A program made the position numbers and the translations under genes. From Symsagittifera roscoffensis (Eukaryota > Xenacoelomorpha > Acoela > Convolutidae), in contig NC_087069.1 in NCBI RefSeq assembly GCF_963678635.1, forward strand, positions 8,688,633-8,752,632: a DNA stretch of 64,000 nucleotides, read 5' to 3'. Below the pieces are notes generated by a model. The model searched no databases, had not been told where the DNA came from, and worked only from the letters and a program-made list of their open reading frames with translations. Shown piece after piece: positions 1 to 8,867 of the stretch. Position 1 is the stretch's first letter, and the number at the start of each line of letters is the position of its first letter.

Positions 1-1427
1 TGCATGCATATCAAAATAATTTTTTCAATTTTGGTTCACAAGCACAAGGAATTGCTAAACATGATACAAGTTAGTCCGAGAAACAAACGTTTAAGCTAAA
101 TATATAAAATCAGTTCGCGTAAACAACAAAAAACAGTAGAAAAACTCAGCAGCGTGAAACTTTGTACATTAGTTTTTGGATTTTGGAAGAGCTTTTAGAA
201 AAAAAAACTTAAAATAACAACTCTATAAGGTTTCAGTAAACAAAAACATCATTAAGATCGTTTATATGAGGTCGTCCGCATACTGTGTTCGTTGCCTGTG
301 GCTGAGGCGAGAATTCAAAAGCCAAAAAAATTCAATCAGGGCGACGCCTTGAATCTTCTGACTGTCCTTCATTATCTATTCAATTTAAGAAAAAACAAAA
401 AAAATGGAATCAAATGAAAAGTAAATTCTGTAAAATTCATCCGCCCGCACGCTATTTGGAATATAAAGTGATAATTTAACCTTTAGTAATGTTTTAATAA
501 AAAAATAGCATGCCTCAGTTCAATTGTGAACAAATTTTGAGCCAGATTAACAGACGCTGATACGTTAGTATCACCAAACAAATTGCGCGTTAAGTGTCCC
601 AAACTTACACTCTTTAGACCCCATCAATTCACGAAACAGGATCACAGGTGAAATATTTTTTTAAATCTGAGCTTAAGACATCAATACCTTTCAGATGGTA
701 TAGCAGTTTTTGCCGGAAAAGGCTAGATAAAAATAAAAATTGGTCTGGAGGAAAAAATGCAATTCGAGGACGAATATTTGTCATTTTCTTCGCGTCAGAA
801 TTGAAAGAGCTTAATTAGCTCATATCCCTCGACTCATTTGGATGAAAATTTTGCGGGTGGAAAAAGTTTTAAAAAACTAAAACACACCCGAGAAAAAAGA
901 CTACTCGCTTTCAAACGACTTTTTTTTCTAAAAAGTTCCCCTTTAATGCACCTATGCCCATACGTATAAGTGACATATTTTGGTGACAAACATTTTTTTA
1001 GCCTTTTTTGTCAACTTGGGCCGCTATTTCGATTTTGGGGGAGGAAGTGCCGGCAAAATAGGTCTTTTTGGTTGCAACCGATTAAAAAAGTTGTCGTGAA
1101 ATTAAACAATTATTTGAGTACTTCGCATATTAGATTTATGGTTTGTTCGTTGCTAACTGCAAATTTATCAAAAAACCGAGAAAACCAAACTATTTCCTAA
1201 GAACAAGTAGAAAAAAAAAACATTTAAAAAATGTTCCCAGCAATTTAAGGCGGATAAAATGCTGGCTTTTTTTCCAAATTTTGCCAGTAAATTTTTCGGC
1301 GGCAGCGGTCACTAGATTTTAGGGGGAGGAAGGGGGTTCCTTTGACCAAGTCCCCGTATCTGTTCTGATGGAATGCATGATTTAAAATGCTCTCTAAATA
1401 TGTAAAAATTAGGCTTGAGTAGAAAAC
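1..1427. other. Gene-free upstream flank
   Basis: AT-rich DNA with many A and T runs and no reading frame that resembles a gene. The only long frame (970-1200, + strand) has low-complexity composition and no recognisable motif. Nothing else can be supported here before the inverted-repeat element that starts at 1428. Confidence 0.5.
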
Positions 1428-1884
1428 GGGTGCCGGACATCAAGCCGACGGGACTTCAAGCCGAATCGTAAAATTAGGGACTTCAAGCCGAATAGTTCTT
1501 TATAAAGTCGTGAAATATGATTAATTTGAAAACTTTTTTGAAGAATTTCTGATTTTCACGATCTTTCTTTACTAGTTATCGGCGTTTTCATAAAATTTAA
1601 GCCTCCAAATGATGTTTCGGAAAGTTGAAAAGTAAAACATGGTTGAAGGCATTTTTTATGTTTATAATTTATGCATTTCAAAAACCGGCTGATGTTATTA
1701 ACGGATGCCAATCACAAGTGGTGCATTGTCATGAATAACATTTATCATGGATTAAACTTGCCAAAATTTTTGAAAAATAACGTTTTACAGATGATAAAAT
1801 AGTGTTTTGAGGTGCTTGTAAAGTTTTAATTTCGGCATCAAGTCCCTTCCGCTTGAAGTCCCGTCGGCTTGTTGTCCTAGACCC
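1428..1884. mobile_element. Mutator-type MITE (non-autonomous DNA transposon)
   Basis: A 457-bp element with terminal inverted repeats. The left end begins GGGTGCCGGACATCAAGCCG and the right end, read on the other strand, begins GGGTCTAGGACAACAAGCCG; both continue into the shared stretch ACGGGACTTCAAGC. It is bounded by a perfect 9-bp direct repeat GTAGAAAAC (1419-1427 and 1885-1893). A 9-bp target duplication with ends starting GGG fits the Mutator (MULE) superfamily. No transposase frame lies inside, so it would depend on a partner elsewhere. The left arm also repeats the motif GGGACTTCAAGCCGAAT twice (about 1450 and 1477). Confidence 0.75.
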
Positions 1885-1893
1885 GTAGAAAAC

Positions 1894-2437
1894 ATATTTC
1901 TGTGCAAGTATGTATGTAACAAATGAAAGGATATACCATGCAAAATGCGATGGTTTGAATTTAGAGGAACTTAAATTTTACCACATGTATTTGAAGCTGC
2001 AGATTCACCACAATGTTATGCTGAATGATTTCACGCTTCAGGCAATAATATTCATTTCCAACAAAGTTATCTTTAATATCATTATTGCGGCCAAGTTAGC
2101 GTGCAAAACTTTGACTGACAGGCATTTTTATCTTTAATTTCACCATTTATCAAATAAATGATAAAATTTTTGCGTTTTTAATTTTGTTAATCTTCTAAAA
2201 TTTCTTTCAGTTTCACAAATTGCGTAACATTTTTGAACGCATTTCTTATTCACTTTAGCATATTTATTCTATATTTTTTGTGTAACACATAATGTACATA
2301 AATGTATCTTAGAATTACCTTTTTTAGAACCAGAATTTGTGTAGCTGTCTGAGCAACGCCTCATTGATTTGTTTTTAATCAATCAAAAAACATTACAGTC
2401 AACTAACTGAGAGCTTTTTAGATTCATTATAATAAAA
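1894..2437. other. Presumed 5' flank/UTR of the gamma-glutamyl hydrolase gene
   Basis: AT-rich sequence between the MITE and the first coding exon. One 75-codon frame (1910-2137, +) has no recognisable motif. The start codon at 2438 is preceded by an A-rich stretch (AATAAAA then ATG), a typical eukaryotic start context. No clear TATA box or core promoter could be assigned. Confidence 0.4.
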
Positions 2438-2614
2438 ATGCGTAACTTTGCAGTGGCCATGTTTTCAGCATTTTTAGCGTTCACTTTCAGCTGTGTTGTT
2501 TATCTTTCTGTTAATTATTACTTTGAATTAATACCTACTGCTGATGAGGTTCATCACAACTTCTGCCCATTACCAGATCCAAACTACGTACCCGTTGTGG
2601 GAATTCTGACCCAG
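2438..2614 (+). CDS. GGH: Gamma-glutamyl hydrolase, exon 1 (N-terminal anchor/signal)
   Basis: First coding exon of a folate-pathway peptidase that trims the gamma-linked glutamate tail from poly-gamma-glutamyl folates, normally in the lysosome or outside the cell. Residues about 6-30 form a hydrophobic stretch (AMFSAFLAFTFSCVVYLSV) that acts as signal peptide or anchor. Residues about 44-59 (CPLPDPNYVPVVGILTQ) match the beta strand that opens the enzyme domain (P-x-[IV]-G-I-L-x-Q). The frame stays open past the presumed splice site, through AGIVTC to a TGA at 2633. The donor is uncertain: CAG|GC at 2614/2615 would be a GC-AG intron, while ATT|GT at 2623/2624 would be GT-AG but a poor match. 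Both keep phase 0 into exon 2. Confidence 0.75.
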
Positions 2615-2639
2615 GCAGGAATTGTCACATGTTGAATAG

Positions 2640-4314
2640 GATTCAGTTCACGTTTGAGTTTGTTTTGAACTAGTCCTTATGATCAGGCGCGGATCTACCC
2701 TTTTTGCTATGGTTTGGGGCTTCTCAAAGAAGTATCGAAAATGCCATCAGCTTTTTTTAGCGTCGACTAATTTTTTTTGTTTGAGTGCTCTCGAAAAATT
2801 AAACAGACCAATTTTTCAATAAGAAAACACGAGGTAAAAAAGCCGTTTTTGGGCAATTTGGGAAAGGTTGGAAGCAAAAATGTTGGAAGAAAAACTGAAC
2901 TTTTCCAACATCTTCCAACTTTCTTCGAAAAACCGAAGAAGAAATTGTTCGAATCATGGAGTTGTCCACACATTGTCATGACGACTAATCATGCCATGAA
3001 AAGGATTTTGGTCCTTTCCCTCGTGGATTAATGGCCTTAAATAAAAAATAAGCATTTAGTCTTCATAATAAACCTTGTAAGATCACTCGTTACATCATAA
3101 AATTGATGCTTAAAAGGGGTGGGGGAAAAGAAGACAAAATTCATTGAAAGCTCAAAAAATGTAAAAATTAGTTTTAGTCACTACAATCGATTTTTTTATT
3201 ACTTGTTTCCGAGTTAGGCTAGTTTAGCTAGCAACTTTTTTTTGCAATGAGCGCGAGTAGTTGGTCCAGTTTTAGAGTCTAAAAATGAAATGCGATTCAT
3301 TTCTGATTTCATCTTCAGTCTCTTTCACACATGATTAAAACGTAAAACAGAAACAATTGTGAAATTACAGTCCCAAACGGTATTATATCGTGGCATTTGA
3401 AAAAAGTTGTTTTGACGATCTCTTTTGCATCATCAGAAGTTTTCTGAGGTTAATCTTCGCCCAGCAATCTTAAGCTAAAATTATTTTTAAAGAAAAGAAT
3501 AAATGTTCCTCGAGAAATCAGATTGGGCTCTGTAAATAGCACCATTGATATTGCTTAAATTGCAACAAACATAGTCAACAAGTCTTTGCTTACTAGTTTA
3601 AATTTTTGTCCTCAGAAACTCCAAAATACTTAAAGTTATCTCTAACTGGGATTTTTGTTGCAGAAATAGTGATATCAGAAGCGTTTCCCTGCCAAAACCT
3701 TCCTCAAAAATTGTCCTGCCAAAGTTTCCAATAAGGCATTTCGAGGTATTAATTATGTGTTTATTGTCTCTGCCCCAGTTATTAACAGCCAAGAGATCAC
3801 TAAGAAATTCCAAATTTTTAGTAAATTTTTTAAAGAAGATAAACTTAGTATATATTACTGACTATATACAAAACTTAGAGCCGGTCAATCAAAAATGGGT
3901 GTCAAAAAGAGTTTAAAAATGTGGAAAATGAATTGAATTCCTCGGTAAATGACATGCTCTTTCCTAAAAAAAGGCTCTTGGTTATGGTAAATAGTGATTT
4001 TATATCTCTCAATTTTTGTTTTTTTTTTCTTGAAGATTTTTGGTGCCATTTTCTCTACTGAAAGATGCTATCATTTACAGAAAAAAAACATATAAGAAAA
4101 GATATTTAGCTCTTTGAGGCTGAGAAAAAATAGAAAAAATTGTCGAAATCAAATTTGCTGGTGCTCTCGATAAGAAACAGTGTCCGTGTATGTTTACTGA
4201 CACCTCCTTTTAACCTTTATGATTTTCCCCCTTTTTTGTGCAATTTTCAATTAAATTATACAACTAAAAAAATTTGATGCAATCTCGACCATTCCTGTAG
4301 CCCTTGATTAACAG
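2640..4314 (+). other. Intron 1 of the gamma-glutamyl hydrolase gene
   Basis: About 1.7 kb of AT-rich intron. It ends in TTGATTAACAG just before exon 2. Two overlapping opposite-strand frames near 2767-3031 arise from an A/T-biased palindromic stretch and are not gene-like. The motif TTGGTCCTTTCCCTCGTGG (3008-3026) recurs in a diverged form at 4789 in intron 2 and at about 29519, so it is a fragment of a dispersed repeat. Confidence 0.6.
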
Positions 4315-4501
4315 GACAACATCTACGAGCCCAAAGGACAACAGAGTGGTCGTTACGTGTTATGGGCCACGTATGTGAAATGGATGGAACAAGCTGGTTT
4401 GAGAGTTGTACCTGTGTTGATGGACCAGTCAGATGACTATTACAGAGAGGTTTACAAGAGGGTTAATGGGCTGCTAATACCAGGGGGCAACGTCAGTATT
4501 G
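4315..4501 (+). CDS. GGH: Gamma-glutamyl hydrolase, exon 2
   Basis: A 187-nt exon bounded by an acceptor (AACAG|GAC) and a good donor (TTG|GTTAGT), phase 0 in and phase 1 out. It encodes 62 residues, including GRYVLWATYVKWMEQAG, then VVPVLMD and INGLLIPGG-like VNGLLIPGGNVS. These match the second and third conserved blocks of the class-I glutamine-amidotransferase-like fold used by gamma-glutamyl hydrolases (the x-V-x-W-[ML]-E-x-A-G-x-R-V-V-P block and the [IL]-L-x-P-G-G block). It joins in frame to exon 3, 21.6 kb away. No long automatic frame marks it; it was found by reading the translated intron-exon junctions. Confidence 0.85.
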
Positions 4502-5033
4502 GTTAGTGAGAAGACCCCCTATTTCAGATTTTACCTTATACGCCCAAAATTGTAACTCTTAAAATATGATAGCAGAAAACAAAATGCTCAATTCTGATTG
4601 GTTGAAAATTTAAACAACAGAAGCGCATAGTTCGAGCAATCGTCCAGTTAGAACATGATGCGTTGTTAGGTTATTTTGGCGGAATAAGTAAAAAGACCCA
4701 TATAGACTCCCTATTTGGGTCTCCTGCATGTAGTTCTTAAGCAGGGGCACAACAGCGGTTCGCCGTGATGAGCTGTACAGCTTGTATGTTGGTCCTATCC
4801 CTCGTGGATAAATGATCTTAAATATTTCCTTGCCACTTTTCTACTTACAAACAGGTTACCATAATTAGGATCATGCACTTAATTAGCGCCACTTGACTAG
4901 GCCTAAAGCTGGCCTTTTGATAACATTACATATCAGAGTAATGTAAATTGGCAGTTGTCTGTTGAATAATCTCTGATATGGAAACAATATATGTTAATAT
5001 GGTTGAATATACTATATACTTTAGTTTCTTTTT
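4502..5033. other. Intron 2, left part
   Basis: Intron sequence from the GTTAGT donor to the retroelement insertion point. It holds the diverged dispersed repeat TTGGTCCTATCCCTCGTGG at 4789-4807 and an imperfect inverted repeat around ATATCAGAG/CTCTGATAT (4929-4980). No gene. Confidence 0.6.
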
Positions 5034-5037
5034 CTAG
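5034..5037. repeat. Target site duplication (CTAG), left copy
   Basis: CTAG directly abuts the LTR here and again at 23954-23957 after the other LTR. A 4-bp duplication is standard for Ty3/gypsy-type integrases. Confidence 0.85.
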
Positions 5038-5447
5038 TGAGTTAGGACCGAGTTGGTTAACTCATAGAGTAATTTCGGATAGGGTACACCGTCTGCTCGT
5101 CACGCTATCTTATTTTCGGCCGGATAGATTCGTGCAACTTCTTAGTCTAATACCGATCCTAATCTTACTCTTATACTATCTAGTCTCAGGTTGTTTAACT
5201 AGTCTCTGCTAGGCTCAATAGATCTAGGGTATACTGGTTTATTGCGGCTGCTGAAGTACTCGGGAGAGTCCAACTAATTTCTAAGTTAAATTCAAATCTC
5301 TCTGGTGCTGAAATTACAAGTAACTTCAGCACTTACAAATAAGTGGGTTGTTAGTTAGATGGATCATGATTGGTTAATATTAAATACTTTACATTGGTAA
5401 AATATCTAATTTATCCAATCATAAAATGTAGTTTAGATCAGGTTCCA
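5038..5447 (-). repeat. 3' LTR (element sense)
   Basis: 410 bp, on the - strand starting TGGAACCTGATC and ending CTAACTCA, i.e. the TG...CA ends of retroviral LTRs. By eye it is base-for-base identical to 23544-23953. On the element strand it carries an AATAAA (plus coordinates 5238-5243), a hairpin GTGCTGAA...TTCAGCAC (5305-5312 with 5325-5332), and an inverted pair of CCAAT-type boxes (CCAATCA and TGATTGG). A 73-codon + strand frame across the LTR recurs in the other copy only because the LTRs match. Confidence 0.95.
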
Positions 5448-5461
5448 CCCATCCGGGTTTT
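5448..5461 (-). promoter_or_regulatory. Candidate polypurine tract
   Basis: In element sense AAAACCCGGATGGG stands immediately before the 3' LTR. It is purine-rich, apart from the CCC, and ends in GGATGGG, the position where plus-strand DNA synthesis is primed. It is shorter and less pure than in most retroviruses. Confidence 0.5.
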
Positions 5462-7061
5462 ACAGAGTTTTTTAGAATAGTTCTTCTGCAATTCGAAGGA
5501 TGGATGATGGACGTTGGTGTTTGACGAACATCATATTTCTTCTGTTTCCTCTTTGTTAAAGAAGTTCCAGGAAGCTGGAGTTAGAGACATAAGACGTTGA
5601 GTCTTCTAGTGACAACGACTAAGTCTTTGCAACAAACTCAAATCTGATTTCAGAATGGTTGGCTATGTCAGGTTTTTCTGTTCTGCGTGGAGAACTTCTT
5701 TTGTGTCTGATCTAGTTTGGGAATGGCGTGGAGATTGTGCGTGGAGGGGATGCCTGGTTACTCGGATCTGTACGTATACTTGAACATCGAGGTGGTCATT
5801 GGTCTAGTTCAATGAAGTCCTTTTCTGCGAAGTCAAGTCGTACTCTAAATCCTTTGAGTTGTGATTGTGAGTGGCATATCGATTGTGGTTGGTCATTCTC
5901 TCTCGAGTGTAGTGGGGTCGTTTTGTCTTTAGATGTTCGTCCTTGGTGTTGTATTCTGATCTATGTATTGCATAATGTAATTTACATTTTATAAAACATT
6001 TATTAGTTTAATATTTTTTAATTATGATTTTAGTTAGTTGTTTTCACAAAAGCTTTTTGTTTTAGTTCGGTTATTTTGAAGAGTTACTCACACTTGAGTA
6101 GCTCTTATTAAAAATAGAGGTGTGGTCACAAAGCGTGGATGTAGCGCGGTGGGTTAGGCCGGCTATAGAGCATGCTCAGGACGTCCTTCCTGGTGGGTTA
6201 GGCCAGGAGTGGGAGTATGATTTCATGCGGTTTTTGTGAGGGGTCCTGTTATGTGACAACGTTTTATGTTGGGTTTGTTGTGAATTTTCTTATGTCTTGT
6301 TGGTTATGTCCTTTTTCCAAAAAGCAAATTGTTCGTGGTATGGGTTTGTCTTTCGACTTTTTTGTGTTTTATTATTTCTTTCTTAGACTTTATAATAGTC
6401 TTCAAAAGAATAAATTATCCAGTTTTAAACTGGGTTAATCCGGTTTGGGTACCGTTGGTTTCCTTTTCTTAGTCATGCTGTTATTCTATGATTTGTGGTA
6501 TTTAGTAAGCTGCGTTGGTTAGTTTTGTTTAGTATATGATTCCTTTCCAACCGGGTTAAAGGAAAGTTTCAAACATGTTATTATATGTTAGAGTTGTTGA
6601 GTGTGAAAACTTGAAATTGAAATTCATTATTTTAAACAATTCTTCGTGGGCGAGCTGTGCGAGTGTGGATAGAATTTCTGTGCGAATGAATGAGAATATC
6701 AAAAGGTTAGTACTGCAATTGCATTTTATTAATTTACTGCATAGAATTTGGAAATTTACTGCTAGTTATGGGGGAATTTTAAGTTACAAATTATCATCAT
6801 AATTAGATTTACTGCTTGTGGGGAAAATTTTAGAAATGAATTTACTGCATTGGTATTAAATTTATAAATTTATAAGTGTAAGAGAGTAATAGAATTTTTG
6901 AAATCTGTTTGATGAAATTTGCGATTTTTATTTGTCTTTTGTGGTTTTTGTAGGTGATTGTCGGATGAAGGCTAAAAATCTAAAGAAAACATGGGTAAAG
7001 TATGGTGAGTTTTTTAATATTTTAATTAGTTAGTAATATTCATTTAATTCATACTTACCTG
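5462..7061 (-). other. Long 3' non-coding region of the retroelement
   Basis: 1.6 kb between the last ORF and the 3' LTR with no long frame in element sense. It contains a GC-rich island at about 6120-6240 in an otherwise AT-rich region. The 13-mer GGTGGGTTAGGCC occurs twice there (6148-6160 and 6192-6204), and the second copy sits in a hairpin CCTGG/CCAGG (6189-6207). An RNA export, packaging or stability element is possible but unproven. Short + strand frames here (for example 5728-5994) run antisense and look incidental. Confidence 0.5.
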
Positions 7062-8867
7062 TTAGTCGTCGGGGAAAAAACCGTGGGGGAACATGTCGTG
7101 AATTAGTTCTGAAGTTGTTAGTAGTTTAGCTAAGATGCGGATGATATTTTTAGTCTGAAGCAGTGGCCAAAGCAATTGAAGTGCCTTAATAGTGGTTAGT
7201 TCTTCAGTGCCAACTGCAAACTCATAAGGTGTGTTTTGGATTAGATTATATAATTTGTGATTGAATTTAGTGTTGTGGATGAATTCTAAAATTGGGATTT
7301 CTATAGGTTGTACAAACTCGTGCGGGATAAGGAAGGGTCGGGATTCTTCGGCGTTGAAGGTCTTGGTGATGGGACAGAAGATGTACATTTGGGTTATGGG
7401 ATCATAATTGCGAAGAATACCATGAAGGTTAGTATCTTTAATGCAATATGTGAAATTTAGGAAAAATGGTGAAGTGTATTTGGAATTAATGAATTGAAAG
7501 CGATGGTGTGGTTGTCTAGAGGGTGTGTGTAGGTCAAAGTGATTTTGGATGAAGCGATAATAACTATATGTGTGGGTTTGTTTAGTGCGCAACATAATAT
7601 CGTGTGAGCAGTGTAAATCTCTTTCGTGTGGTGCAAGGAAATGAAAGGTTAGTGAAAATATTTGGAAGCGTTCTTTAAAACTTTCGTATGCTTGTGTGTC
7701 TGTTAGTGCTTCTGAAATAATGTGATCAAACTTTCGGTCGAAGATGTTTAGTGTAAATATATATGGTGTCTTGATGAAAAATTTCTCGATAATTTGTGGG
7801 TTAGCGAAGCGATCGTCGTCTAAGAATTGATCTTGGTTAGCTCTGATGATGTTGTGATCATAGTATTCGAGTGTATATTCGTTAGCTCTAGGTGCAGTGT
7901 GTGTTTTTAGTGATTTTTTATATCCAACGTAAGTAAATTGTCTAGCGGTTAGTGGTGTAGTGAGTCGATATAGCATGTCCGTATTTCGCTCTATATCGAT
8001 TTGAGTGTTAGATAAAGGTAAGCAAAGAGGGTTAGTAAAATGATAATATGAGGTCCAAGAGAGAGTGGGCATTAAAACGTAATCATCTACAAAGTTGCGT
8101 GTTTCGTTAGTGTCGTGGGGGGTGTTTAAGGTGTATTGTGGGAATGAGGGTAAGGTGATGGCTAAAAATTCTTTTGTGTTAGTATGCTTGGGGTGGTTGA
8201 TGTATTCACGGGCTGTTCCTGGTTTTGCTGGGAAAGGATGGTTGGGGAACTTTCTTTTAAAAGTGCGGTAAGCTCTATTAGTATTGTGTGAAGATTCAGT
8301 TGATGTGGATGATGGTGCTAATGATTCAGTATAATTTGAAGAGGGTGTAGGGGTAGGGGGGTTGGATGAATTGATTGTGGAGGAGATTTGGTTTATTGTT
8401 GGGGTATGGAGGTGGTAGGGTTGTTGTTGGAGGGTAATAAAATTATCTAGCTCTGGGGAGATTCGGGGGGTGTCTGGAGAATGAGATGATTGGTCAGAAT
8501 GGTATGAGGAGTAGGTTGGGGTAACTTGGGAAGCATAAGAGGGTGTGGGAGTGATTGGGTCAGGGTTATTGGATAATATGGGTTGAAAAGGGGGTTGAGA
8601 AAAATTAGAAGAGTTATTAAAATTATTGGATGGGGATGGTTCTGAGTCGGCAAATTCATCGGGTGTTTCAATATTCGGGTTATTGAGTTGTGAGATGGAA
8701 TATAAAACTGAGATGTGTGAATTAGTGTCGGAATTCATGCCTGATGGTACATTACTGGATGGAAAATCGGGTGGCGGAAAAGCAAAAAGTGGTATTATTG
8801 GGATTGGAGAGGTAAGATTGGTTGGGTGGGAATTTGATCGGTGTAGTGATCCAAGTTGGCGGCTCAT
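7062..8867 (-). CDS. Retroelement ORF7, unknown 601-aa protein downstream of env
   Basis: Function not recognised. The start ATG overlaps the glycoprotein stop as ATGA (8867-8864), so it is probably translated by stop/start coupling or from its own mRNA. Residues 1 to about 200 are rich in Ser, Thr, Pro and Asn and look disordered (for example IPLFAFPPPDFPSS). Residues about 245-601 look folded, with aromatic-rich stretches such as WTSYYHFTNPLCLPL and IFSLTFHFLAPHERDLHC. No signal peptide or membrane segment is visible. A separate frame after env is absent from ordinary gypsy elements and recalls accessory genes of complex retroviruses or spumaviruses, but there is no evidence of homology. 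The frame is fully open over 1.8 kb, so it is very likely real. Confidence 0.8.
   Translation of the reverse strand: MSRQLGSLHRSNSHPTNLTSPIPIIPLFAFPPPDFPSSNVPSGMNSDTNSHISVLYSISQLNNPNIETPDEFADSEPSPSNNFNNSSNFSQPPFQPILSNNPDPITPTPSYASQVTPTYSSYHSDQSSHSPDTPRISPELDNFITLQQQPYHLHTPTINQISSTINSSNPPTPTPSSNYTESLAPSSTSTESSHNTNRAYRTFKRKFPNHPFPAKPGTAREYINHPKHTNTKEFLAITLPSFPQYTLNTPHDTNETRNFVDDYVLMPTLSWTSYYHFTNPLCLPLSNTQIDIERNTDMLYRLTTPLTARQFTYVGYKKSLKTHTAPRANEYTLEYYDHNIIRANQDQFLDDDRFANPQIIEKFFIKTPYIFTLNIFDRKFDHIISEALTDTQAYESFKERFQIFSLTFHFLAPHERDLHCSHDIMLRTKQTHTYSYYRFIQNHFDLHTPSRQPHHRFQFINSKYTSPFFLNFTYCIKDTNLHGILRNYDPITQMYIFCPITKTFNAEESRPFLIPHEFVQPIEIPILEFIHNTKFNHKLYNLIQNTPYEFAVGTEELTTIKALQLLWPLLQTKNIIRILAKLLTTSELIHDMFPHGFFPDD

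Noticed and set aside
2767-3031. Two overlapping opposite-strand frames in intron 1
   Set aside because: They arise from a palindromic A/T-biased stretch (TTCCAACATTTTTG / GTTGGAAG words) and show no gene features.
4991-5212. 73-codon + strand frame, with a near-identical 75-codon frame at 23491-23718
   Set aside because: Both lie across the two LTRs and are alike only because the LTRs are identical.
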